Shown one piece after another: positions 53,749 through 63,138 of a stretch of 64,000 nucleotides of DNA. The DNA is from an uncultured Aquimarina sp. GTDB taxonomy: Bacteria; Bacteroidota; Bacteroidia; Flavobacteriales; Flavobacteriaceae. Position numbers and translations under genes: made by a program. The notes beneath the pieces are model-generated. The model worked only from the letters and a program-made list of their open reading frames with translations, had not been told where the DNA came from and ran no database searches. The stretch spans positions 292,003 through 356,002 of the forward strand of contig CANMCO010000006.1 in the NCBI GenBank assembly GCA_947496355.1. The letters are read 5' to 3'. The first letter of the stretch is position 1, and the number at the start of each line of letters is the position of its first letter.

Positions 53749-54702
53749 TTACCCTTTAAAGACTCCCATATCTGCATATTTGTTCATTCGATTTTCAACC
53801 AAATCTTCTGGTGATAAGTTTTTTAATTCATCATAGGTAGAAGAAATTTTATCTCGAACGGTTTTAAATATTTTTTCACGATCACTATGAGCACCTCCAA
53901 GAGGTTCTTTCACAATTTCGTCAATTAGTTTTTGTTTCTTCATATCTGAAGCGGTCAGTTTCAAAGCTTCAGCTGCTTGCTCTTTAAACTCCCAACTGCG
54001 CCATAGAATTGAAGAACAGGATTCTGGCGAAATAACAGAGTACCATGTATTTTCTAACATCAGTACTTTGTCACCTACTCCTATACCCAATGCTCCTCCA
54101 CTTGCTCCTTCTCCTATTATTACAACTATAATAGGAACTTTAAGACGAGTCATTTCTAGAATATTACGGGCAATTGCCTCTCCTTGTCCACGCTCTTCAG
54201 CTTCTAATCCGGGGTAAGCCCCTGGTGTATCAATAAAACATACTACAGGAAGATTAAATTTCTCAGCACTTTTCATTAATCGAAGTGCTTTGCGATACCC
54301 TTCTGGATTCGCCATTCCGAAATTACGATATTGCCTGGTCTTGGTGTTATATCCTTTTTGTTGACCAACGAACATAAAGCTTTGATTACCAATTTTTCCA
54401 AGACCACCAATCATCGCTTTATCGTCCTTAACATTACGATCACCATGTAATTCTAAAAACGATTCTCCACAAATCGCATCTATATAATCCAAAGTGTAAG
54501 GTCTAGAAGGATGCCTTGACAGCTGAACTCGCTGCCATGGTGTGAGGTTTTTATATATTTCTTTCTTGGTTTCTTTCAGTTTTTTTTCAATTTGCTTACA
54601 GGTGTCCGTAACATCTACTTCACTCTCTTCACCAATGGCGCAAGCTTTCTCAAACTGATCTTCAAGATCTTTAATGGGGAGTTCAAATTCTAAATATTCC
54701 AT
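53749..54702 (-). CDS. accA: Acetyl-CoA carboxylase carboxyltransferase subunit alpha
   Basis: Transfers the carboxyl group from carboxybiotin to acetyl-CoA with AccD, the first step of fatty acid synthesis. The 317-residue length is normal. Motifs are [67 protein letters not shown] and [14 protein letters not shown] 54702 is preferred over the ATG two codons upstream. A TATATTTG -7 box is on the minus strand at 54741-54748. Confidence 0.97.
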   Translation of the reverse strand: MEYLEFELPIKDLEDQFEKACAIGEESEVDVTDTCKQIEKKLKETKKEIYKNLTPWQRVQLSRHPSRPYTLDYIDAICGESFLELHGDRNVKDDKAMIGGLGKIGNQSFMFVGQQKGYNTKTRQYRNFGMANPEGYRKALRLMKSAEKFNLPVVCFIDTPGAYPGLEAEERGQGEAIARNILEMTRLKVPIIVVIIGEGASGGALGIGVGDKVLMLENTWYSVISPESCSSILWRSWEFKEQAAEALKLTASDMKKQKLIDEIVKEPLGGAHSDREKIFKTVRDKISSTYDELKNLSPEDLVENRMNKYADMGVFKG

Positions 54703-54754
54703 AATCAAGAATATAATTTATGTTAACTAGGGTTAGCCGACAAATATAAAAACT

Positions 54755-55687
54755 TTACTTCGTAATGTTATGCAAAGTTGGTGGTCTTTTTCTTTTTTTA
54801 GCATTTTTGAATATTCCGTTCAATATTACGGTCCCAATTATAATCAGTGCTCCATAATAAAATTGAGGGCTCATTTTTTCTGAATTTCCAAAAATTAAAA
54901 CGGCTAATAATATCCCGTATACAGGTTCTAAATTCACTGTTAACATAACGGTATAGGGGCTTAAGTACTTCATTACCTGCACAGAACCGATAAATGCATA
55001 TGCAGTACAAACAGACGCCAATATTAGCATATATAACCAATCTGAAGTTGATAATTGAAAGAAAGAAACTGTAAAACCTTCAGCTTCATGCCCAAAAAAG
55101 GTTATCCCTAGTAGATAAAGAGTTATTACACCTACTCCACTTAATAATTCATAAAAAGAAATCAACGAAGGATTGTATTGCTGAGCTATTTTTCCATTTA
55201 TCAATGAGAAAACAGAAGATAAAAATGCAGAACACAATGCATAGATGATACCTTCACTATAATCTCCTTCCACCTTAAAAATGATATATAACCCTGTGAT
55301 TACTAATAATCCAAAAACAACCTCATACCAAATTATTCTTCTTTTATAAAAAATAGGTTCTAGAATCGATGTGAAAAAAGCGCCAGTAGATAGTGTTGCT
55401 AAAGTTATGGATACGTTAGAAACCTTAATAGCCGCAAAAAAGGTTATCCAATGCAATGCTATTATTATACCGGATAAAAAAAGTATCAGAAACAATTTTC
55501 TGGTTACTATTAAAGATATTTTTTTGATATAAATAAATAAGTAAATAAAACCAGATGCCAAAAGCATTCTATACCAAACCAATGGTAATGCATCGATAGA
55601 AATTAATTCTCCTAATATTGCGGTAAAGCCCCAAACAAAAACTATAAAATGTAAATGAAGATAATTTTGGAGTTTAACGTTTGGCAT
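54755..55687 (-). CDS. DMT-superfamily (EamA) transporter
   Basis: A 310-residue integral membrane protein with about ten helices in two homologous halves, typical of EamA drug/metabolite transporters. Visible features include HFIVFVWGFTAILGELI near the N-terminus (the WG pattern of helix 1) and the second-half SPYTVMLTVNLEPVYGILLA (the LEPV motif). It overlaps the end of the LptF/LptG-like gene by 14 bases, suggesting coupled translation. The substrate cannot be told from sequence. Confidence 0.87.
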   Translation of the reverse strand: MPNVKLQNYLHLHFIVFVWGFTAILGELISIDALPLVWYRMLLASGFIYLFIYIKKISLIVTRKLFLILFLSGIIIALHWITFFAAIKVSNVSITLATLSTGAFFTSILEPIFYKRRIIWYEVVFGLLVITGLYIIFKVEGDYSEGIIYALCSAFLSSVFSLINGKIAQQYNPSLISFYELLSGVGVITLYLLGITFFGHEAEGFTVSFFQLSTSDWLYMLILASVCTAYAFIGSVQVMKYLSPYTVMLTVNLEPVYGILLAVLIFGNSEKMSPQFYYGALIIIGTVILNGIFKNAKKRKRPPTLHNITK

Positions 55688-56744
55688 TGTATAACAGATA
55701 AATTGCTAAAATTCCAAAGGAAACGTTAGGAAACCAAACGGCAACAATAGGAGGGAAATCAGATTGATTGGCCAACGTACCCAGTACCTTGTCAAAAAAT
55801 ATAAAAACAAATGCCAATGAAATACCAACAGCAAGATTAACTCCCATTCCTCCACGTCTCTTCATTGAGGACACTGCAACCCCAATAATAGTAAGAATAA
55901 AAGCGGATATAGGTATACTCCATCTTTTATATGCAACTACTTTGTAGCGATTTATATCTGAGGAACCTCGCTTACTTTCCTTTTCTATAAACTTGCTTAA
56001 CTGTGTGTAATTAAGTGTTTCTGCTACATAAGTAACAGGTGTAAACTCATCTATATTAAAGGGTAGAATCGTATCTTTTTTTCTTGCTTTTTCCAGAATA
56101 TCCCCGTCATCTAATATCTTCCGTTTTACAAAATCTGTTAACTCATAAATACTATCTTTAAAAGTAATTTTTCTGGCAGAAATCTTGGTATCTAAAACAT
56201 TACCATTAAAATATTCTAAAGTAAAATTTGTAGCAGACTTTTCTAAAGGTTTAAAATTATTTGCATACAAAAATATACTATCGTTAAGTTGACGGTATAC
56301 ATTTTTGGTTTCTTGTACTTTTTTACCTTTCTTAAGGTAAGAGTACTTAAATTCATTAAACCCTTGACTAGCTTTTGGAGCTAAAAACAACCCCATAGCT
56401 AGTGCACCTACACAAATAATTATAGCACCTATCATATAAGGTCTTAAAAACCTCCAAAAAGAAACTCCAGAACTAAGGAATGCAATAATCTCGGTTTTAT
56501 TAGCAAGCTTAGACGTAAACCATATTACAGACAGAAACACAAACAGAGGAAACAATAAATTAGCAAAATAAATTGTAAAATCTAAATAATAGCCTACAAC
56601 TGCAGCAACAGGAACTTTGTGCTCTAGCATATTGTCTATTTTTTCAGAAAGATCTACAATGATTCCAATAGGAATAAACAATAATATCATTGTAAAAAAT
56701 GTCCCTAAATACCTCTTAAGTATGTACCAATCTAGTATTTTCAA
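55674..56744 (-). CDS. LptF/LptG-family permease
   Basis: A 356-residue permease subunit of the Lpt lipopolysaccharide exporter family: three N-terminal transmembrane helices (starting ILDWYILKRYLGTFFTMILLFIP split over helix 1), a periplasmic beta-jellyroll-like domain (about residues 125-255), and three C-terminal helices (AFILTIIGVAVSSMKRRGGMG). With a partner permease and LptB it would extract LPS from the inner membrane. Which of LptF or LptG cannot be decided. The gene follows tgt by one base. Confidence 0.9.
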   Translation of the reverse strand: MKILDWYILKRYLGTFFTMILLFIPIGIIVDLSEKIDNMLEHKVPVAAVVGYYLDFTIYFANLLFPLFVFLSVIWFTSKLANKTEIIAFLSSGVSFWRFLRPYMIGAIIICVGALAMGLFLAPKASQGFNEFKYSYLKKGKKVQETKNVYRQLNDSIFLYANNFKPLEKSATNFTLEYFNGNVLDTKISARKITFKDSIYELTDFVKRKILDDGDILEKARKKDTILPFNIDEFTPVTYVAETLNYTQLSKFIEKESKRGSSDINRYKVVAYKRWSIPISAFILTIIGVAVSSMKRRGGMGVNLAVGISLAFVFIFFDKVLGTLANQSDFPPIVAVWFPNVSFGILAIYLLYNAKR

Positions 56745-56745
56745 A

Positions 56746-57876
56746 TTATAATCTTTTATCCATTTGTTTAACCATCATATTTTTCCAGGAATAAAAATCT
56801 CCAGCTAAGATATGTTTTCTTGCTTCTCTAACCAACCACATATAAAAACCTAAATTATGAATCGTAGCAATCTGTTTTCCTAATAACTCATTCACAGAAA
56901 ATAAATGTTTCAAATACGCTTTAGAATATTCGGTGTCGACAAAAGTAATTCCCATCTCGTCAATAGGCGAAAAATCATCTTCCCATTTCTTATTTTTCAT
57001 ATTAATAGTCCCATGTGCCGTAAATAACATCCCATTACGAGCATTACGTGTTGGCATAACACAATCAAACATATCTACTCCTAATGCAATATTCTCTAGA
57101 ATATTAATTGGTGTACCTACTCCCATCAAGTAGCGGGGTTTATCTTCTGGTAAAATATCGGTAACAACTTCAGTCATCGCGTACATCTCTTCTGCGGGCT
57201 CTCCAACAGACAGTCCTCCGATTGCATTACCTACCGCTCCTGCATTTGCAATATACTCTGCAGATTGCATCCTTAGGTCCTTATAAGTACTCCCTTGCAC
57301 TATGGGGAAAAAAGCTTGATCATAACCATACTTAACAGGAATTTTTTGAAGATGTTGCATACAGCGGTCTAGCCACCTATGTGTCATATACATACTACGC
57401 TTAGCATAATTATAATCACAAGGATAAGGAGTACACTCATCAAAAGCCATAATAATATCAGCACCAATAGTACGTTGGATCTCCATTACATTTTCTGGAG
57501 TAAAAACATGATACGACCCATCAATATGTGATTTGAACTTTACACCTTCTTCTTTAATTTTTCGATTAGCAGAAAGAGAGTAAACTTGATAGCCTCCACT
57601 ATCAGTAAGAATATTTCGATCCCAATTCATAAATTTATGCAATCCACCTGCCTTTTCAAGAATTGGAGTTTTAGGCCTTAAATATAAATGGTAAGTATTA
57701 CCTAAAATAATATCAGGATTAATATCATTTTTCAATTCACGTTGGTGAACCCCCTTTACTGTTGCAACCGTTCCTACGGGCATAAAAATTGGCGTTTCAA
57801 TCACACCGTGATCTGTAGTTATTTTTCCTGCCCTTGCTTTACTTTGAGGGTCTTTAGACAAAAGGTCAAATTGCAT
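56746..57876 (-). CDS. tgt: tRNA-guanine transglycosylase lacking the zinc cysteines
   Basis: Exchanges guanine-34 for preQ1 in queuosine tRNAs. The 376-residue protein has LTDSGGYQVYSL (substrate-contacting Asp), DIIMAFDECTPYP, GGLSVGEP, YLMGVGTP and FDCVMPTRNARNG (nucleophile Asp). The usual zinc site CxCxxC is replaced by GITFVD in IDEMGITFVDTEYSKAYL, while the fourth ligand His in IHNLGFY remains. A perfect -7 box (TATCTTTG, minus strand, 57897-57904) lies about 20 bases upstream. The downstream LptF/LptG-like and EamA genes are packed without gaps. Confidence 0.94.
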   Translation of the reverse strand: MQFDLLSKDPQSKARAGKITTDHGVIETPIFMPVGTVATVKGVHQRELKNDINPDIILGNTYHLYLRPKTPILEKAGGLHKFMNWDRNILTDSGGYQVYSLSANRKIKEEGVKFKSHIDGSYHVFTPENVMEIQRTIGADIIMAFDECTPYPCDYNYAKRSMYMTHRWLDRCMQHLQKIPVKYGYDQAFFPIVQGSTYKDLRMQSAEYIANAGAVGNAIGGLSVGEPAEEMYAMTEVVTDILPEDKPRYLMGVGTPINILENIALGVDMFDCVMPTRNARNGMLFTAHGTINMKNKKWEDDFSPIDEMGITFVDTEYSKAYLKHLFSVNELLGKQIATIHNLGFYMWLVREARKHILAGDFYSWKNMMVKQMDKRL

Positions 57877-57991
57877 ATTTTCTTTTTGATAGAGCGCAAA
57901 GATAACTAACTAAAATTACATTGATAAACTTAGGTTTTCGAAAACTTTTCGTTATTAACAACGCTTTCTTGATTAAAAGCTGCATATACAT

Positions 57992-58022
57992 TTTGTCACC
58001 GTATACAAAACCTGTATTTTTG
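57992..58022 (+). promoter_or_regulatory. Predicted housekeeping promoter of the transketolase genes
   Basis: TTTG (57992-57995), 19 nt, TATTTTTG (58015-58022), a perfect Bacteroidota-type promoter. Transcription would start near 58029, so the in-frame upstream start at 57921 is excluded and the gene begins at ATG 58053. Confidence 0.72.
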
Positions 58023-58052
58023 GGGCTTTATTATCAAGAAATCAGCATTATA

Positions 58053-58898
58053 ATGCCAAAAACACAACAATTAGAAGATTTTGCAACACAGGTTCGTAGA
58101 GATATTCTACGCCAGGTACACAAAGTAAACTCAGGGCACCCAGGTGGTTCTTTGGGGTGTACAGAATTTTTTGTCGCTCTTTATCAAGAAATTCTTGAAA
58201 GAAAAGATGGTTTTGATATGGATGGAATTGGAGAAGATCTTTTCTTCTTATCTAACGGTCATATCTCACCAGTATACTATAGTGTATTAGCTCGTAGTGG
58301 GTATTTTCCTGTAGAGGAATTAAATACGTTCAGACTAATCAATAGTAGACTACAAGGACACCCAACAACACATGAAGGTCTTCCTGGAGTGCGTATAGCT
58401 TCTGGGTCATTAGGTCAAGGGATGTCTGTAGCACTTGGTGCTGCCCAAGCTAAAAAGCTCAACAAGGACCCTCATTTGGTATTTAGTCTGCACGGCGATG
58501 GTGAACTGCAAGAAGGACAAAATTGGGAAGCTATTATGTATGCAGCTGGTAAAAAAGTTGACAACATAATTGCAACCATTGATCTTAACGGTCAGCAAAT
58601 TGATGGCTCTACAGATGATGTACTTCCTATGGGAAATGTAAAAGCGAAATTTGAAGCTTTTGGTTGGGATGTTATGGAAATTAAAGAAGGTAATAGTCTT
58701 AGCGCCGTAATTGAAGGGTTGAAAAAAGCTAAAAGTAGAACAGGTAAAGGAAAACCTGTTTGTATACTAATGCATACTGTAATGGGGCATGGTGTAGATT
58801 TTATGATGCATACTCACGCATGGCACGGTAAAGCTCCTAATGATGAACAATTGCAAATAGGATTAGATCAAAACCCTGAAACTCTTGGAGATTATTAA
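58053..58898 (+). CDS. Transketolase, N-terminal (ThDP-binding) subunit
   Basis: One half of a split transketolase (pentose phosphate pathway), 281 residues. It holds the ThDP pyrophosphate-binding domain: VNSGHPGGSLGCTEFFV, FFLSNGHISPVYYS, ASGSLGQGMSVALGAA, SLHGDGELQEGQNWEA (the GDGE start of the ThDP motif), NGQQIDGST and MGHGVDFM. ATG 58053 is supported by the promoter just upstream. The C-terminal half follows after a 21-base gap, so both subunits are co-transcribed. Confidence 0.95.
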   Translation: MPKTQQLEDFATQVRRDILRQVHKVNSGHPGGSLGCTEFFVALYQEILERKDGFDMDGIGEDLFFLSNGHISPVYYSVLARSGYFPVEELNTFRLINSRLQGHPTTHEGLPGVRIASGSLGQGMSVALGAAQAKKLNKDPHLVFSLHGDGELQEGQNWEAIMYAAGKKVDNIIATIDLNGQQIDGSTDDVLPMGNVKAKFEAFGWDVMEIKEGNSLSAVIEGLKKAKSRTGKGKPVCILMHTVMGHGVDFMMHTHAWHGKAPNDEQLQIGLDQNPETLGDY

Positions 58899-58919
58899 TA
58901 TATCCAAACTAAAAAGAAA

Positions 58920-59873
58920 ATGAAAAAATATATAGATACAGGAAAAAAAGATACTCGTTCAGGATTTGGCGCTGGTTTGGAAGAATTGGGTAAGACAAAT
59001 GAGAATGTTGTTGCATTGTGTGCCGATCTAATTGGATCGCTTAAAATGGATGCTTTTATTGCCAATCATCCAGAGCGATTTTTTCAGATTGGGATTGCAG
59101 AAGCCAATATGATGGGAATTGCTGCCGGATTAACAATTGGAGGAAAAATTCCGTTTACTGGGACATTTGCAAACTTTTCTACAGGGCGTGTTTATGATCA
59201 AATTCGTCAATCTATTGCTTACAGTGATAAAAACGTGAAAATTTGTGCTTCGCATGCTGGTTTAACTTTAGGAGAAGATGGTGCTACGCACCAAATTCTT
59301 GAAGACATCGGTCTTATGAAGATGTTACCAGGAATGACAGTTATAAACACTTGTGATTATAATCAAACTAAAGCAGCTACTATTGCTATTGCTGATCATC
59401 ATGGGCCAGTTTATCTAAGATTTGGTAGACCAAAAGTAGCAAATTTTACTCCTGAAGATCAAAAATTTGAAATTGGAAAAGCCGTACGATTACAAGAAGG
59501 TGCAGATGTAACTATTGTAGCCACTGGTCATTTGGTATGGGAAGCCCTTCAGGCTGCAGCCTCTTTAAATGAAGAAGGAATAAGTGCCGAAGTGATTAAT
59601 ATTCATACTATTAAGCCGCTGGATGATGAAGCAATACTAAATTCAGTAAAGAAAACTGGATGTATAGTTACAGCTGAAGAACATAATTATTTAGGAGGGC
59701 TTGGAGAAAGTGTTTCTAGAGTTCTTGCCAAAAATCACCCTACTCCTCAAGAATTTATTGCAACCAAAGATACTTTTGGAGAAAGTGGAACACCAGAGCA
59801 ACTTATGGAAAAATATGGCTTAAATGCTGAAGCCATTCATAATGCTGCACATAATGTTATAAAGAGAAAATAG
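58920..59873 (+). CDS. Transketolase, C-terminal (pyrimidine-binding) subunit
   Basis: The second half of the split transketolase, 317 residues, with the pyrimidine-binding domain (ERFFQIGIAEANMMGIAAGL carrying the activating Glu, FANFSTGRVYDQIRQSIAY, SHAGLTLGEDGATHQ) and the C-terminal transketolase domain (VTIVATGHLVWEALQAA, TAEEHNYLGGLGESVS). Together with the preceding gene it makes the full ThDP enzyme. A terminator follows. Confidence 0.95.
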   Translation: MKKYIDTGKKDTRSGFGAGLEELGKTNENVVALCADLIGSLKMDAFIANHPERFFQIGIAEANMMGIAAGLTIGGKIPFTGTFANFSTGRVYDQIRQSIAYSDKNVKICASHAGLTLGEDGATHQILEDIGLMKMLPGMTVINTCDYNQTKAATIAIADHHGPVYLRFGRPKVANFTPEDQKFEIGKAVRLQEGADVTIVATGHLVWEALQAAASLNEEGISAEVINIHTIKPLDDEAILNSVKKTGCIVTAEEHNYLGGLGESVSRVLAKNHPTPQEFIATKDTFGESGTPEQLMEKYGLNAEAIHNAAHNVIKRK

Positions 59874-59897
59874 AAATTCTACACATTAGTAATATAG

Positions 59898-59925
59898 CCT
59901 TCTGAAGAGATTCAGAAGGTTTTTT
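59898..59925 (+). terminator. Terminator after the transketolase genes
   Basis: Stem CCTTCTGAA (59898-59906) with TTCAGAAGG (59911-59919), GAGA loop and a T run to 59925. The remaining gap to 60128 is AT-rich and shows nothing else. Confidence 0.93.
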
Positions 59926-60128
59926 GTTTATAGACAAAATCAGAACCACAAGTATCCTACTTTAGAATAAGCCCCTAAATAATATGGGTTATCTCCATAA
60001 CTTTGCTGGATATTCTGGCAGGCTTTTTGATATTCTAAACAGAATAAAAATAGACTATAATCGTTTTATAAACACTAGCCATTACACCAATTCATTCAAT
60101 TATTTATTAATCAAAAAATTATTTTACA

Positions 60129-60734
60129 ATGAAAAATGTATTTGTATTTTTAATTCTATTTAGCTCATTTTCTGTTTTTTCTCAGGAAAACAGAATAACT
60201 TTTGGAGTAAAAGCCGGTCTTAACTATGGTGATAATGGCAAAATTGAAGTAGCCGACATTACCAACTCAGGAAATAATATTTTATCAGAGAGAGCAGATG
60301 ACCGGGTTGGATATCATATAGGTGTTTTCTTGAGAGGAAAACTAACCGATAATATCTACATAAAACCCGAATTACAGTATACGGTTAACAATAGTTCTTA
60401 TGATATCTCAGGGTCTAGTTTGGATTATGATATTAAAAAATTAGACCTACCAATACTTGTAGGAATATCTGTTTTAGGTCCGATTCATGTTTTTGGAGGT
60501 CCTGCTCTTCAATTTATAGTAGATAATGATCTTGAAGATGTACGGTTAGGAGATGTAAAAAATGAATTTACTGTAGGTATGCAATTTGGTGCAGGTATTC
60601 AATTAGGAAAACTAAATGCCGATATTAGATATGAGCGAGGACTAAGTAAAAATAGAGCCGAATCAATCGACCCAGGAATTAGAGTAGATTCCAGACCAAA
60701 TCAATTTATTCTTGGTTTAGCTTTAGACTTATAA
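60129..60734 (+). CDS. PorT-like outer membrane beta-barrel protein
   Basis: A 201-residue protein with a signal peptide (ending SVFSQEN) and alternating beta-strand sequence of a small barrel: ITFGVKAGLNYG, YHIGVFLRGKLTDNIYIKPELQYT split into strands, GMQFGAGIQLGKLNADIRYERG and the C-terminal NQFILGLALDL. The last-strand pattern fits BAM-dependent insertion. It belongs to the PorT/OMP_b-brl_2 type common in Bacteroidota; function unknown. Confidence 0.85.
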   Translation: MKNVFVFLILFSSFSVFSQENRITFGVKAGLNYGDNGKIEVADITNSGNNILSERADDRVGYHIGVFLRGKLTDNIYIKPELQYTVNNSSYDISGSSLDYDIKKLDLPILVGISVLGPIHVFGGPALQFIVDNDLEDVRLGDVKNEFTVGMQFGAGIQLGKLNADIRYERGLSKNRAESIDPGIRVDSRPNQFILGLALDL

Positions 60735-60756
60735 AATCCATATTAATCTAAAAAAA

Positions 60757-60789
60757 ACTCCAGTAAAATATTTTACCGGAGTTTTTTTT
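60757..60789. terminator. Bidirectional terminator between the barrel gene and the FKBP lipoprotein gene
   Basis: Arms ACTCC-a-GTAAAATA (60757-60770) and TATTTTAC-c-GGAGT ending 60782, one A-C mismatch, with a long T run on the plus strand and a matching A run on the other side, so it works in both directions. It overlaps the stop end of the converging FKBP gene. Confidence 0.85.
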
Positions 60790-61987
60790 ATTGCTCATTT
60801 TTAGACTCTCTATCGTCAGGATCTAGATGGTTATATATTCCATCTCCATCATCGTCATAAAATGTTATCTCATCCAAAGTAACAAAACCGTCTTCTAAGG
60901 CATCAGCAGCAAGAGTAATCTCATCCATAGTTTGTGTACCATCACCATCATCATCTGTATCCGCATAATTAGCTAAACGATCTTCATCTGTATTATCGTC
61001 TTCATCCAATACTAATCTATCTCCATCTGTATCTTCAAGGTATGATGGGATACCATCTCTATCATGATCAGATTCATTTACACGATATAATTGAATATTA
61101 AATATTAATGGAGCATATAAAGGAATCCCAGAATTTGTAGGTGGTGTAGCAAAATAAGCAAGTCCAGAAGGCATAAATACAGTAAACTCACCAAAATCAT
61201 CATTATAATCAACTGTACCGTCTGAATTAGTCATAAATCCTGAAGCTCCGCTATAATCAACCAAAGCTTCTCTCCAACCTTCTACCACGGTAACCTGATC
61301 AAACCATAGTGGAGTCGTTCTATTGTCAAAAATTCTACGATTAGGATTATTATTATCTACAGGATCTTTATCATCTATGATTCCATCGTTATCCGAATCC
61401 GGCTCTGATGCTAAGTCAGGGTTATCAGCATCACTATCATCAGCTATACCATCATTATCAGCATCTGGTCTAGTTGTAGGAGTCTCATCTTCACCAAAAG
61501 CGGATCCATCTTCTCTAGAATCAATATCTGCAGCATTAGGAATTCCGTCTCCATCTCTATCTTGATAATCAAATAACAATTCGCCTCTATAAGTCACCAA
61601 AGTAGAATCTGCAAATGTAGGTTGCCTTTGGTCTGGTGCTCCTTGATCAAAGCGTAAAAAGTACATTTTATATGTTACGTCATCTCGTGTAACTTCTTTT
61701 GACACTAAAGAATCTGAATCTTTTAAACGTTGGCGACCACTGTTTTCACCAGCAATAGTATCAAATCGTACGATTTTATAATCTGGATTAATAGGATTAT
61801 CAACCAAAGTATAAAAATGGGTTTCAAGATACTTTTCTAATATTTCAGCATCTATAACTTGTTGTTCAGCCCTGTCTCTTAAAGGTTCAGTGGTAACACC
61901 TCCATCATCATCATCATCATCGTTATTACAAGCATATAATGCTGCCAAAGCTGTTACAATGGCAAAAATATATTTTCTTACATTCAT
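60788..61987 (-). CDS. FKBP-type lipoprotein with calcium-type (TSP3-like) repeats inserted in the FKBP fold
   Basis: A 399-residue lipoprotein (MNVRKYIFAIVTALAALYAC, then a run of Asp; ATG 61987 is chosen as the start of this signal). An FKBP domain is recognisable in two pieces: TLVTYRGELLFD, then after about 75 residues FDNRTTPLWFDQVTVVEGW, FTVFMPSGLAYFAT and IPLYAPLIFNIQLY. The insert consists of DxDxDGxxD repeats (DRDGDGIPNAADID, DADNDGIADDSDAD, DSDNDGIIDDKD), the thrombospondin type 3/calcium-binding pattern. Similar repeats also follow the FKBP end (HDRDGIPSYLED, DDDGDGIYNHLDPD). Likely a cell-surface foldase or binding protein. Confidence 0.86.
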   Translation of the reverse strand: MNVRKYIFAIVTALAALYACNNDDDDDDGGVTTEPLRDRAEQQVIDAEILEKYLETHFYTLVDNPINPDYKIVRFDTIAGENSGRQRLKDSDSLVSKEVTRDDVTYKMYFLRFDQGAPDQRQPTFADSTLVTYRGELLFDYQDRDGDGIPNAADIDSREDGSAFGEDETPTTRPDADNDGIADDSDADNPDLASEPDSDNDGIIDDKDPVDNNNPNRRIFDNRTTPLWFDQVTVVEGWREALVDYSGASGFMTNSDGTVDYNDDFGEFTVFMPSGLAYFATPPTNSGIPLYAPLIFNIQLYRVNESDHDRDGIPSYLEDTDGDRLVLDEDDNTDEDRLANYADTDDDGDGTQTMDEITLAADALEDGFVTLDEITFYDDDGDGIYNHLDPDDRESKNEQ

Positions 61988-62076
61988 CTGATTACTTTTT
62001 TGAGGGCGCAAGATACGATTTTCTTGTACTTTTGTTTCACTATTAATTAATATAAAACGCATTTTAATAATTTTTT

Positions 62077-62466
62077 ATGCGAGTTGACAAATATTTATGG
62101 TGTATCCGATACTTTAAAACAAGAAGTATTGCTACTAAAGCTTGTAAAGAAGGTAAAGTAAGAGTCAATGGTGACCTTATAAAACCTTCCAGAGAAATCT
62201 ATCCTATGGATAAAATTACTGTTCGAAAAAATCAAATAAACTATGAACTTGTTGTATTGGACACACCTGACAGCCGTATTGGGGCTAAATTGGTCGACAT
62301 ATATCGTAAAGACACCACTTTGAAAGAATCGTTGCAGAAACTTGACCTTTTAAAGTATTCTAAAGATTACTATCGAAAAAAAGGAACTGGCAGACCTACC
62401 AAAAAGGATCGTAGAGATATTGATGATTGGTATACTGACACACCCCAAGATGATAGCGAAGAATAG
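62077..62466 (+). CDS. S4-domain RNA-binding protein (Hsp15-like)
   Basis: A 129-residue protein with an N-terminal S4 domain (MRVDKYLWCIRYFKTRSIATKACKEGKV split over the helix, RVNGDLIKPSREIYPMDKITV), as in Hsp15, which binds stalled 50S subunits carrying nascent chains. The C-terminal part is basic and ends in an acidic tail. A -7 box (TACTTTTG, 62027-62034) precedes it by about 40 bases. It is divergent from the FKBP lipoprotein gene. Confidence 0.88.
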   Translation: MRVDKYLWCIRYFKTRSIATKACKEGKVRVNGDLIKPSREIYPMDKITVRKNQINYELVVLDTPDSRIGAKLVDIYRKDTTLKESLQKLDLLKYSKDYYRKKGTGRPTKKDRRDIDDWYTDTPQDDSEE

Positions 62467-62637
62467 TAAAAACAATTTTAATAATTCTATTGATTCACTA
62501 ACATATACAGAACTCTTTTTTATATTTGAGAACCTTTAAGAATGATCTATTTGAAGACAAAATCCGTAAACATTAAGAACATGATTATCGCGGATAGTCT
62601 ATCTTTGGATCTATAATGACAATTTATAATTCAATAT

Positions 62638-63138
62638 ATGCAAACTGATAATAATATTATACTTACCCACGAACAGATACAGCATAAAATAAAACGTATC
62701 GCTTATCAGATATATGAAACCAATGTTGATGAGAAAGAATTAGTCATTGCAGGAATTGCTGAAAACGGGTTTATTTTTGCCAAACGCTTAAAGGAAACCC
62801 TAGAGAACATTTCTAATATTAAAGTAATACTATGTGAGGTGACTATGGATAAAAAATCTCCAAATAAAACAATACAAACTTCTATTGAACCTGAAGAATA
62901 CAAGAATAAACCAATTATACTTGCCGATGATGTACTTAATTCTGGAACAGCTCTTATTTATGGTGTAAAACATTTTTTAAATGTCCCTCTAACAAGATTT
63001 AAAACTGCTGTTTTAGTAAATCGAAATCACAAAAAATACCCAATTAAAGCAGACTTTAAAGGGATTTCTTTATCAACATCATTACATGAACATGTAGAAG
63101 TAAAATTTGGAACCCAAGATCTTGCTATCTTAAAGTAA
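62638..63138 (+). CDS. Phosphoribosyltransferase-family protein
   Basis: A 166-residue protein with the type I PRTase fold. The PRPP-binding motif is PIILADDVLNSGTALIYG; upstream VIAGIAENGFIFAKRL is the hood/phosphate loop. It resembles PyrR and xanthine/uracil PRTases, but the base specificity cannot be inferred. A TATCTTTG -7 box is at 62600-62607. Its 3' end overlaps the converging aroK gene by 9 bases. Confidence 0.87.
   Translation: MQTDNNIILTHEQIQHKIKRIAYQIYETNVDEKELVIAGIAENGFIFAKRLKETLENISNIKVILCEVTMDKKSPNKTIQTSIEPEEYKNKPIILADDVLNSGTALIYGVKHFLNVPLTRFKTAVLVNRNHKKYPIKADFKGISLSTSLHEHVEVKFGTQDLAILK

Noticed and set aside
57921..58052. Longer N-terminus for the transketolase N-terminal subunit
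   Set aside because: A perfect promoter lies inside this stretch, and the added residues have no family resemblance.
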